NCBI RefSeq assembly: GCF_007096885.1
Contig: NZ_VJNO01000010.1
Span: 1 to 64,000, forward strand
Length of the DNA stretch: 64,000 nucleotides
Reading direction: 5' to 3'
Source of the DNA: Streptomyces sp. 130
GTDB taxonomy: Bacteria > Actinomycetota > Actinomycetes > Streptomycetales > Streptomycetaceae
The position numbers and the translations under genes are program-made. Under the pieces are notes generated by a model. The model was not told the origin of the DNA. It made no database searches and saw only the letters and a list, made by a program, of their open reading frames with translations. Below, piece after piece: positions 35,642 through 43,336 of this stretch (the first letter of the stretch is position 1; each line of letters begins with the position of its first letter).

Positions 35642-37609
35642 TTGGCCACCACCGTACGACGTGCCGTCCTGACCCTGCCCGCGGCGGCGACCGGGCCGGA
35701 GAACCCGCTGCCCGCGCTGCGGCCACTGGACGAGACGCACGTCATCGGGGAACGGGACCGGTCCGGACTCCCGCGCGACATGGCCCGTCAGCTCGGCCAC
35801 GCCCCGCTGACCACGGTCCTGCCCGTCCGCCTCCTCGACGGTTACGGGCGCGAGCGCGTCCCCACGGACCTCGACGCGATCGTCATCGAGAACGATCATC
35901 TGCGCGTCACCGTGCTCCCCGGCCTCGGCGGCCGGGTCCACTCCCTCGTCCACAAGCCGTCCGGCCGCGGCCTCGTCTACGCCAACCCGGTGCTCCAGCC
36001 CGCCGGCTTCGCGCTCAACGGCGCCTGGTTCTCCGGCGGCATCGAGTGGAACACCGGCGCCACCGGGCACACCACGCTCTCCTGCGCCCCGGTGCACGCG
36101 GCGCTCGTCCCGGCGCCCGACGGCGGCGAGATGCTCCGGCTCTGGGAGTGGGAGCGGCTGCGCGACCTGCCGTTCCAGGTGGACCTGTGGCTCCCCGCCG
36201 ACTCCGCGTTCCTGCACGTCGGGGTACGGATACGCAACCCGCACGAGCAGCTGGCGCCCGTCTACTGGTGGTCCAACACCGCCGTCCCCGAGGACGCGGG
36301 CACCCGGGTGATCGCCCCGGCCGACGAGGCGTGGCACTTCGGGTACGAGCGCACCCTGACCCGGGTCCCGGTCCCCGGGAGCGGCGGCACCGACCGCACG
36401 TACCCGCAGCGCGGCGCGTACCCCGCCGACTACTTCTACGAGGTGCCCGACGGCGCCCGCCGCTGGATCGCCGCCCTGGACGAGCGGGGCCACGGACTCG
36501 TCCAGACCTCCACCGATCTCCTGCGGGGCCGGAAGCTCTTCCTCTGGGGCAGCGGGCCCGGCGGGCGGCGCCGGCAGGAATGGCTCACCGAACCCGGCAC
36601 CGGCCGCTACGCGGAGATCCAGGCCGGACTGGCCCGCACCCAGCTCGAACACGTGCCGCTGGAACCGGGCGGCGAGTTCAGCTGGCTGGAGTCCTACGGG
36701 CCGCTCGCCGCCGACCCCCGCGCCGTGCACGGCGACGACTGGGCGGCGGCCCGCGCCGAGACCGAGCGGCGGCTCGCGAACGCCCTGCCGCGCGCCGAGG
36801 TGGACGCCGCGTTCACCGCCTGGCGCGCCCACGCCGACACCGAACCGGGTGAACGCCTCGCCACCGGGTCCGGCTGGGGCGCCCTGGAGGTGCGGCGCGG
36901 CCGGTACGAGCTGCCCGGCACCCCGTTCACCGACGACACGCTGGGCGAGGAGCAGGCCCCCTGGCTCGAACTGCTGGACCAGGGCACCTTCCCCGGCCCC
37001 GAGAGCACGGTCCCCGGGCCCACGCTGGTCTCCCGGCACTGGCGGGACATGCTGGAGACGGCCCCCGCCGAACCGCACACCGAATACCACCTCGGCATCG
37101 CGCAGTGGCACGCCGGTGACCGCGCGCAGGCGGTCCGGAGCTGGGAACGCGGTCTGGCCGCGGCCGCCACCCGCTGGCCGCTGCTGCGCTGCCTGGCCGT
37201 CGCCGCCCTGGTGAGCGGACAGCGGGAACTGGCCGCCGATCACTACGCGGAGGCGTTCGAGGGGCTGAGCGCGGAGCGCCGCACCGACGACGAGGCGTGG
37301 ACGGCGGCCACCGCCGCGCTGGGCCGGGAGGCGATCGAGGCGCTGCTCACGGCCGGACGCGCCGAGGCAGCCCGCACGGTGTGGACGGGTCTGCCCCCGG
37401 AGGTCCGCACGCGCGGCCGGTTCCGGCTGCTCGAGGCCCAGTTGCTGATCGCGGAGGGCCGGAAGGACGCCGCGAAGGCCGTGTTCGACGCGGGCTTCGA
37501 GGTGGCCGATCTGCGCGAGGGCGCGGAGATCCTCGAGGAGGTGTGGCACCGGTTCACGGACGAACCGCTGCCGGACGCGTACGACTACCGGATGCGCCCG
37601 CGGGCCTGA
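35642..37609 (+). CDS. DUF5107-domain protein with C-terminal TPR-like region
   Basis: A 655-residue protein. Residues about 75-370 form a DUF5107 domain, a galactose-mutarotase-like beta-sandwich (VLPGLGGRVHSLVHKPSGR, GAWFSGGIEWNTGATGHT), suggesting a role in carbohydrate handling. The C-terminal 200 residues are helical with TPR-like periodicity (EYHLGIAQWHAGDRAQAVRSWERGL). The TTG at 35642 is chosen because GAGG precedes it by 5 bases and the family commonly starts as ATTVRR; in-frame ATG codons farther upstream lack a good site. Activity is unknown. Confidence 0.8.
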   Translation: MATTVRRAVLTLPAAATGPENPLPALRPLDETHVIGERDRSGLPRDMARQLGHAPLTTVLPVRLLDGYGRERVPTDLDAIVIENDHLRVTVLPGLGGRVHSLVHKPSGRGLVYANPVLQPAGFALNGAWFSGGIEWNTGATGHTTLSCAPVHAALVPAPDGGEMLRLWEWERLRDLPFQVDLWLPADSAFLHVGVRIRNPHEQLAPVYWWSNTAVPEDAGTRVIAPADEAWHFGYERTLTRVPVPGSGGTDRTYPQRGAYPADYFYEVPDGARRWIAALDERGHGLVQTSTDLLRGRKLFLWGSGPGGRRRQEWLTEPGTGRYAEIQAGLARTQLEHVPLEPGGEFSWLESYGPLAADPRAVHGDDWAAARAETERRLANALPRAEVDAAFTAWRAHADTEPGERLATGSGWGALEVRRGRYELPGTPFTDDTLGEEQAPWLELLDQGTFPGPESTVPGPTLVSRHWRDMLETAPAEPHTEYHLGIAQWHAGDRAQAVRSWERGLAAAATRWPLLRCLAVAALVSGQRELAADHYAEAFEGLSAERRTDDEAWTAATAALGREAIEALLTAGRAEAARTVWTGLPPEVRTRGRFRLLEAQLLIAEGRKDAAKAVFDAGFEVADLREGAEILEEVWHRFTDEPLPDAYDYRMRPRA

Positions 37610-37624
37610 CAGCAGGAGCACGAC

Positions 37625-38161
37625 ATGATCATCTGGATCAACGGGGCCTTCGGCAGCGGCAAGACCACCCTGGCCGCCGAACTCCACCGCCGACTGCCGG
37701 GCGCCCTCCTCTTCGACCCGGAGCACGTCGGTTTCCTGCTGCGCGAGATCGTGGAGGTGCCCGGCGGCGACTTCCAGAACATCCCGCTGTGGCGCAAGCA
37801 GGTGGCCTCGCTGGCCCGGGGGCTGGCCGAGGAGTACGGCCGGCCGGTCCTGGCACCGATGACCGTGGTCCGCAGGGCGTACGCCGACGAGATCTTCGGG
37901 GCCCTGGAGCAGGCGGGCGTCCCGGTCCGCCACTTCTTCCTCGACGTCTCCGCGCCCGTGCTCGAACGGCGTCTGCACGACCGGGTGTTGGTCCCCGGCG
38001 ACCCGGAGCGCGACGAGGCGGCGCGGCGCTGGGGGAAGGCGCGGATCGCCGAGTGCGTGGCGGCGGTGGGCAGTCTGCGGGAGGACACGGTGGTGCTCGA
38101 CGGCGAACTGCCCACCGATGAGCTGGCCGGCCAGGTGCTGGCGCGGACCGGTCTCGGCTAA
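37625..38161 (+). CDS. P-loop ATPase, TmrB-like (tunicamycin-resistance family)
   Basis: A 178-residue P-loop protein. The opening MIIWINGAFGSGKTT contains the Walker A motif and, with ELHRRLP, FDPEHVGFLLR, DFQNIPLW and VLAPMTVVRRAYADEI, follows Bacillus subtilis TmrB closely from start to middle. TmrB binds tunicamycin and confers resistance; the Streptomyces relatives may be nucleotide or antibiotic kinases instead. AGGAG lies 6 bases before the ATG. The TAA stop sits within a 14-bp tandem repeat. It follows the DUF5107 gene by 15 bases and is likely cotranscribed. Confidence 0.82.
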   Translation: MIIWINGAFGSGKTTLAAELHRRLPGALLFDPEHVGFLLREIVEVPGGDFQNIPLWRKQVASLARGLAEEYGRPVLAPMTVVRRAYADEIFGALEQAGVPVRHFFLDVSAPVLERRLHDRVLVPGDPERDEAARRWGKARIAECVAAVGSLREDTVVLDGELPTDELAGQVLARTGLG

Positions 38162-38174
38162 CCGGTCTCGGCTA
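38147..38174. repeat. 14-bp tandem duplication at convergent stop codons
   Basis: Two exact 14-bp copies (38147-38160, 38161-38174) abut. The first ends the TmrB-like gene and the second supplies the stop of the convergent VOC gene. Confidence 0.9.
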
Positions 38175-38525
38175 GACGGGGAGGTTGCGGTCGACGTACT
38201 CGAAGACCGAGCCGTCCGGGTGCACCGCGATCAGGTTGCGGCCGACCGGGGTCGGGACCGGGCCCGCCAGGACGCGGGCGCCGACCCGGGTCAGGGAGGC
38301 GTGGGCCTCGTCCACGTTCTTCACGGCGATGGTCGCGGTGACCCTGCGCAGGATCTCCAGCTCCGATTCGGGGCCGCTCATCAGCAGGAAGCAGCTGATC
38401 GCAGCGACGGACACCCCGCCGCGCTCGAAGCGGAGGGCCCGAGCGCCGGTCAGCTGCTCGTAGAAGCCCACCGCGGCCTCCAGGTCGTCGACGCAGATAC
38501 GCAGCGTGGTTCCCAGGATCTCCAT
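38172..38525 (-). CDS. VOC-family (glyoxalase/bleomycin-resistance-fold) protein
   Basis: A 117-residue single-domain vicinal-oxygen-chelate protein: two beta-alpha-beta-beta-beta modules, LRICVDDLEAAVGFYEQLTGARAL and VKNVDEAHASLTRVGARVLAGP, ending in VHPDGSVFEYVDR, where the Glu is the usual last metal ligand. Possible roles are small-molecule binding or dioxygenase/isomerase chemistry; substrate unknown. The ATG at 38525 is used. Confidence 0.85.
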   Translation of the reverse strand: MEILGTTLRICVDDLEAAVGFYEQLTGARALRFERGGVSVAAISCFLLMSGPESELEILRRVTATIAVKNVDEAHASLTRVGARVLAGPVPTPVGRNLIAVHPDGSVFEYVDRNLPV

Positions 38526-38580
38526 GGCGGCCAGGATAGCCAGTCGGCCGCCCGCCGCCATGTGATCCGTTCGGCCGCGC

Positions 38581-39390
38581 TCAGACGCGGCACAGCACCT
38601 CGCCGTGCGGCACCATGAACCAGCCGTCGTCCTGCCCGCCCCACTCGCGCCACGCCTCGGCGATCTCCGCCAGCTCCCGCTCCGTGGCGTGCCCGCCGTC
38701 CACCGCGCGCCCGGCGTACGCCGATCCGACGGTGCGGTCGGCCCACAGCCCGCTCCACCACGCCCGGCTCTCCGGCGTCGCGTAACACCACGAGCCCGCC
38801 GTGGGCGTGATGTCGGTGAACCCGGCCCGCCGCGCCCAGGACAGCAGCCGGCGCCCGGCGTCCGGCTCGCCGCCGTTGGCGCGGGCCACCCTGCCGTACA
38901 GGTCCGCCCAGCGGTCCATGCCCGGCGACTGCGGGAACCAGGTCATCGCCGCGTAGTCGCTGTCGCGCGCCGCGACGACGCCCCCCGGGCGGCACACCCG
39001 GCGCATCTCGCGCAGTGCCTGGACCGGATCGCCGACGTGCTGGAGGACCTGATGGGCGTGGACCACGTCGAAGGAGTCGTCGGGGTAATCCAGGGCGTGG
39101 ACGTCCGCGACGGCGAACTCCACGTTGTCCAGGCCGCGTTCGGCGGCGACCCCGGCCGCCTGGGCCAGGATGTCGTCGGTGGTGTCGACAGCGGTCACCC
39201 GGCCCGGGGCGACCAGTGCGGCCAGGTCCGCGGTGATGGTGCCGGGGCCGCAGCCGACGTCCAGCACGTCCAGCCCCGGGCGCAGTTCGCCGAGGAGGTA
39301 GGCCGCGGAGTTGGCGGCGGTGCGCCACCGGTGCGAGCGCAGCACCGACTCGTGGTGGCCGTGGGTGTAGACGGCGGTCTCCTTCGGCAT
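38581..39390 (-). CDS. SAM-dependent methyltransferase, UbiE/MenG-like
   Basis: A 269-residue class I methyltransferase. LDVLDVGCGPGTITADLA is motif I, VTAVDTTDDILAQA motif II, FAVADVHALDYPDDSFDVVHAHQVLQHV motifs post-I to II, and LREMRRVCRPGGVVAARD motif III. The C-terminal third (FPQSPGMDRWADLYGRVA) is of the kind that covers small-molecule substrates. Substrate unknown. A 55-bp gap separates it from the VOC gene on the same strand. Confidence 0.88.
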   Translation of the reverse strand: MPKETAVYTHGHHESVLRSHRWRTAANSAAYLLGELRPGLDVLDVGCGPGTITADLAALVAPGRVTAVDTTDDILAQAAGVAAERGLDNVEFAVADVHALDYPDDSFDVVHAHQVLQHVGDPVQALREMRRVCRPGGVVAARDSDYAAMTWFPQSPGMDRWADLYGRVARANGGEPDAGRRLLSWARRAGFTDITPTAGSWCYATPESRAWWSGLWADRTVGSAYAGRAVDGGHATERELAEIAEAWREWGGQDDGWFMVPHGEVLCRV

Positions 39391-39512
39391 GGCCGTGCAT
39401 CCTCTCTCGAAGCGCGATCCGCGAAAGCGCTGATCGGTAGGACCACCGTAAGGCCTCTCGCCGAATAATGAGATGGGTATCTTGCGATGTGGACGTACGA
39501 CGGGCCGCGAGA

Positions 39513-39543
39513 AGGGGCGGCCGGCTCCGTGCCGACCGCCCCT
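39513..39543. terminator. Candidate hairpin terminator
   Basis: An 8-bp stem (39513-39520 with 39536-39543) lies just beyond the stop of the PAP2-kinase fusion gene on the minus strand. Confidence 0.5.
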
Positions 39544-39554
39544 GACCGGCTCTC

Positions 39555-41051
39555 CTACACCGGGCGCGGACAGTAGACCGTCAGCGCCTCCGGCAGCTTG
39601 TCGATCAGCAACTCGCTCTCGCTGTGCGCGACTTCACCGTCGTACGCGTACGGCGTCCCCGGCTTCAGCCCGGAGATCCGCACCCGCTGCCGGCGCACCG
39701 CCGCGTGCATGGGGGAGCGGGTCAGCGGGCCCGCGACCGCCGCCGCGAGCAGCCTCAGACCGGGCGTCCGGCCACCGTGCACCACGCGCACGTCGAGCAG
39801 TCCGTCGGCGAGGTTGTGCCGCCGCCCGGGCGCCGGGCCCACCCGCTGGAACAGGCCGTTGCCGACGAACAGCAGCCACAACGGGCGGCACCGGCCCTGG
39901 AATTCGGCCTCCAGGGGGCGCTCGCCGCGCAGCACGCGCAAGGCCGCGAGCACCCCCGCCGGCCAGCCGCCGATACGGGGCGACCAGCGCTCCCGCATCC
40001 GCACCAGCTCCGGGTACACACCGAGGCTGAAGGCGTTCAGGAAGTAGCCCTCGGCGCCGTCCGGCCCCGGCCGGAACCGGCCCAGGTCCGCCCGCACCGC
40101 GCTCCCGCCGACGAGCGCGGAGCAGGCGTCGGCGACGGTCTCGATGCCCAGGTCGTACGCGAAGTGGTTGAGGGTCCCGCCGGGGAACACCGCGAGCGGC
40201 ACCCCGTGCTCCACCGCCACGGACGCCGCCAGATTGACCGTGCCGTCCCCGCCGCACACCCCCAGCGCCGTGCACCGGTCCGCCGCCTGCGCCAGCTCCG
40301 AGGCGAGCCGGCCCGGCGGGCACTCCACGATCTCCGCCTGCGGCAGCGCGCTCCTGATCAGCGAGGCCGTCGCGGTCGCCGTCCCCGACTCCTGGTTGGC
40401 GACCACCACCAGGCCCCGGCCCCCGGGCAGGGCGGGCGCGTCGGCGGGCGGCCGGCCCGGCGCGGGCAGCTGCCCCCTCGTCGGTATCACCCCCCGCAGG
40501 GCGAACGCCGCCCCCACGCCCAGCGCCGCCCCCGCCAGCACATCGCTCGGGTAGTGCACCCCGGTGTACACGCGGGACGCCGCCACGGACAGCGCGACGG
40601 GCGCGACGACCGCCCCCCAGCCCCGCGACTCCAGCGCGACCCCGGTGGCGAACGCGGCGGCCGACGCCGCGTGCCCCGACGGGAACGACGTGGTCACCGG
40701 CTGCCGCTTCAGCCGCCGTATCACCGGCACGGCGTCCAGGACCGGCCGCTGCCTGCGGACCGCCCCCTTGCCCACCGTGTTGATCGCGGCCGACGCCACC
40801 GCGAGCGAGGCGATGCCCCGCAGCGCGGCCCGCCGGGCCCGGGCACTGCCCCCGAAGGCGGCCATACCGGCCGCGGCCCCGAACCACAGGAGCCCGTGGT
40901 TGGCGCTGCGGCTCAGCCGGGGCAGTACCGGGCCCGCGGCCGGCCAGTGCCGCTGGGCCAGGTTCTGGAACACCGCGAGATCGCGCCGGTGGAACCGGTC
41001 GCGCAGCCCGGCGGTCCGGGACGGGACGGAAGCATTGCTCGCTGACGACAT
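39555..41051 (-). CDS. Bifunctional PAP2 phosphatase/diacylglycerol kinase-like protein
   Basis: A 498-residue membrane protein with two lipid-active domains. The N-terminal half is a PAP2 acid phosphatase with KGAVRRQRP, PSGHAAS and SRVYTGVHYPSDVLAG (the three PAP2 motifs) set among hydrophobic helices. The C-terminal half, from about residue 220, is a DAGK catalytic domain with CGGDGTVN and PGGTLNHFA. It could dephosphorylate and phosphorylate lipid head groups such as diacylglycerol or undecaprenol. The ATG at 41051 is preferred over one 26 codons upstream that would intrude on the divergent promoter region. Specificity of either domain is unknown. Confidence 0.9.
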   Translation of the reverse strand: MSSASNASVPSRTAGLRDRFHRRDLAVFQNLAQRHWPAAGPVLPRLSRSANHGLLWFGAAAGMAAFGGSARARRAALRGIASLAVASAAINTVGKGAVRRQRPVLDAVPVIRRLKRQPVTTSFPSGHAASAAAFATGVALESRGWGAVVAPVALSVAASRVYTGVHYPSDVLAGAALGVGAAFALRGVIPTRGQLPAPGRPPADAPALPGGRGLVVVANQESGTATATASLIRSALPQAEIVECPPGRLASELAQAADRCTALGVCGGDGTVNLAASVAVEHGVPLAVFPGGTLNHFAYDLGIETVADACSALVGGSAVRADLGRFRPGPDGAEGYFLNAFSLGVYPELVRMRERWSPRIGGWPAGVLAALRVLRGERPLEAEFQGRCRPLWLLFVGNGLFQRVGPAPGRRHNLADGLLDVRVVHGGRTPGLRLLAAAVAGPLTRSPMHAAVRRQRVRISGLKPGTPYAYDGEVAHSESELLIDKLPEALTVYCPRPV

Positions 41052-41167
41052 GCGACAGCGGATACCCCGGATCGCCGCCCCGAACCAGCGGCCACGCCGA
41101 AGGTAGCCTGTGATCGTCATACCGGTCACCGGCCTGGACGCCGGACAGGAGAGGGGGGTGCACGGCC

Positions 41168-41941
41168 ATGGGGCGACTCGTCCCCGCGGTGACCAGGGCG
41201 CTCGACGTGCTCGAACTCTTCCTCCAGGGCGACGGCACGCTGTCCGCCCCCGAGGTGACCCGCAAGCTCCAGCTCCCCCGCACCACCGTCCACGAGCTGC
41301 TCACCACGCTCGCCGCCCGGTCGTACCTGGTCACCGACCCCGACCGGCCCGGCCGCTACCGGCTGGGCGTGCGCACCTACCAGCTCGGCAGCCGGTACGC
41401 CGAACAGCTCGACCTCGCCGCCGAGGGCCGCCAGGTCGCCCGGCGCGTCGCCGAGCGGTGCGGCGAGTCCGTGCACGTGACGATCCTGGACGGCACCGAC
41501 ACCGTGTGCGTGGCCCAGGCCGACTCCACCCACGCCGTCCGCACGGTGTCGGCGGCCGGCCACCGGCTGCCCGCCCACTGCACGTCCGCCGGCAAGATGC
41601 TCCTGGCCTCACTGCCCGCTCCGGAGCTCGACGCCCGGCTCGACGGCCTCGAACCGGCCGCACTGACCCCGCACACCCTCACCGGCGAGCGCGAGCTGCG
41701 GGCCGCCCTCGACGCCGTACGGGAACGGGGTGTCGCGACGGAGCACCAGGAGTCCGGCCCCGGCGTCAGCTGTGTCGCCGCCCCCGTGCACGACCGGTCG
41801 GGGCGGGTCGTCGCCGCGCTCTCCGTCTCGGTCCCGATGATCCGCTGGAGCGCGGAGCGCGAGCGGGAACTCGCCGGCCTCGCCGTCGAGGGCGCCGACG
41901 AGCTGTCCGGCCGCCTCGGACACGTCCAAAGCGGGGTGTGA
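41168..41941 (+). CDS. IclR-family transcriptional regulator
   Basis: A 257-residue IclR regulator: winged helix at about 5-65 (VTRALDVLELFL, PEVTRKLQLPRTTVHELLTTL) and a GAF-like effector domain containing GESVHVTILDG, PAHCTSAGKMLLA and the closing GVSCVAAPVHDRSGRVVAALSVS. Effector unknown. It diverges from the PAP2-kinase gene with 116 bp between starts and precedes the aminotransferase-like gene by 73 bp on the same strand, either of which may be its target. Confidence 0.93.
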   Translation: MGRLVPAVTRALDVLELFLQGDGTLSAPEVTRKLQLPRTTVHELLTTLAARSYLVTDPDRPGRYRLGVRTYQLGSRYAEQLDLAAEGRQVARRVAERCGESVHVTILDGTDTVCVAQADSTHAVRTVSAAGHRLPAHCTSAGKMLLASLPAPELDARLDGLEPAALTPHTLTGERELRAALDAVRERGVATEHQESGPGVSCVAAPVHDRSGRVVAALSVSVPMIRWSAERERELAGLAVEGADELSGRLGHVQSGV

Positions 41942-41977
41942 GCCGCACCAGGGCAGGCGCCCCGTCCCGTTCCCTCG

Positions 41978-41983
41978 TATAAA
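41978..41983 (+). promoter_or_regulatory. TATAAA -10 element
   Basis: A near-consensus -10 stands 32 bases before the aminotransferase-like start codon in otherwise GC-rich sequence. No good -35 is visible at 16-18 bp. Confidence 0.4.
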
Positions 41984-42014
41984 GGTCCGGAGGACGGACG
42001 GCGAAGGGGGCCCG

Positions 42015-43265
42015 ATGGGCCGGGAGCGGACCGGGCGGCACGAGCACGGCACGGACGCGGTCCGCGAGGACCGGGGCCCCGTACGGTACGGGCCGCCGGC
42101 CCCCTGGCCGGGCCTGCCCGTCCTGCCGGAACTCGCCGAGGTGCTGGCCTCCGCCGCGGGCCGCGCCACCCCCGAACCCGCCGGCGGATCGGCCGCCCTG
42201 CGCGAGGCCGCCTGCGCCTACTGGGACCGGCGCGGACTGCGCGGCGGCCCCGAGCGCGTCGCCGCGGCCCCCGGCACCGCGCCGCTGCTCCTCGCCCTCA
42301 TCGCCGCGCACGGGGGCGACGTGCTCCTGCCGCGCCCCTGCCCCGCCGCCTGGATACCGCAGGCCAGGCTGCTCGGCCGGCCCGCCTACCAGGTGCCCAC
42401 GCCCGCCGAGAGCGGCGGGGTGCCCGATCCGTACGCCCTCCTCGAAACCGTCCGCAGGGTGCGCGCGGAGGGCGGCCGGCCCAGGCTGCTGCTGCTCTCG
42501 GTGGCCGACGACCCCACCGCCACCCTGGCCCCGCCGGAACTCGTGCGCGAGGCGTGCGAGGCCGCCGTGGACGAGGGGCTGCACATCGTCAGCGACGAGA
42601 CCTGGCGCGACACCCTGCACCGCCCGCACGACACGGTCCTGGTCAGCCCGGCCGAGATGTGCCCCGACGACGTGACGGTGGTCTGCGGCCTGTACGGCGC
42701 GCTGACCCCGGCCGCCTGGCCGGTCGCCGTCGCCCGGTTCCCGGACACCGCGCGCTCCGCCGCCCGCCACGCCCGTACGCTCGACGTCCTCACCGCGCTC
42801 GGCGCCTTCGTCGCCGGACCGGTCGCGGTGGCCGCCGCCCACGCGCTGCGCGAACCGGACGCCGTCACCGAACGCGCCCGCCGCGCCGCCGCCCTGTACG
42901 CCCGGCTCGCCACCGAGGCGCACCGCGCCGTCCTCGGCTGGGGCGCCCTCGCCCGGCCCCCGCAGGCCGGCCGCCACCTCTACGCGGACCTCGGCCCGCT
43001 CCGCTCCCGGCTCGCCGCCCGGGGCGTCACCGACTCGCTCGAACTGGAGGAGTACCTGTCCGGCCGGCTCGGCACCCCCGCCCCCGGCGGCCACCGCTTC
43101 GGCGACGAACTCGGCGCGCTCCGGGTCCGCCTGGGCACCGGCTCGCTCCTCGGCACGGACCCGGAGCGGCAGGCCGAGGCGCTCACCGCCCCGGACCCGC
43201 TCGAATTGCCGCACATCGCGGCAGCGCTGAGCATGTTCCGAGCAGCCCTCGACGCACCGCGCTGA
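42015..43265 (+). CDS. Class I/II aminotransferase homologue lacking lysine (probable pseudoenzyme)
   Basis: A 416-residue fold-type I PLP-enzyme homologue. The glycine-rich AAPGTAPLLLALIA, LSVADDPTATLA (where NPxNPTG is expected), HIVSDETWRDT (the PLP N1-binding Asp, with Trp at the usual Tyr) and RVRLGTGSLLG (carboxylate Arg) can be lined up. The Schiff-base segment, normally SxSKxxxxxGxRxG, reads CGLYGALTPAAWPVAVA, with Gly where Lys belongs. The whole protein has no lysine. It therefore cannot act as a normal aminotransferase; a regulatory or binding role is inferred. A 25-bp direct repeat spans its 3' end. It follows an IclR gene. Confidence 0.85.
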   Translation: MGRERTGRHEHGTDAVREDRGPVRYGPPAPWPGLPVLPELAEVLASAAGRATPEPAGGSAALREAACAYWDRRGLRGGPERVAAAPGTAPLLLALIAAHGGDVLLPRPCPAAWIPQARLLGRPAYQVPTPAESGGVPDPYALLETVRRVRAEGGRPRLLLLSVADDPTATLAPPELVREACEAAVDEGLHIVSDETWRDTLHRPHDTVLVSPAEMCPDDVTVVCGLYGALTPAAWPVAVARFPDTARSAARHARTLDVLTALGAFVAGPVAVAAAHALREPDAVTERARRAAALYARLATEAHRAVLGWGALARPPQAGRHLYADLGPLRSRLAARGVTDSLELEEYLSGRLGTPAPGGHRFGDELGALRVRLGTGSLLGTDPERQAEALTAPDPLELPHIAAALSMFRAALDAPR

Positions 43266-43297
43266 GGGTGTCCCGAGCAGCCCTCGACGCACCGCGC
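43238..43297. repeat. 25-bp direct repeat at the aminotransferase-like 3' end
   Basis: Exact copies at 43238-43262 and 43273-43297, 10 bases apart. The first encodes the last residues (RAALDAPR); the second is noncoding remnant before the next gene. Confidence 0.9.
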
Positions 43298-43336
43298 CGA
43301 CCCACCGCGCCGGCGCCCTCCAGGACGGGAGCCCCG

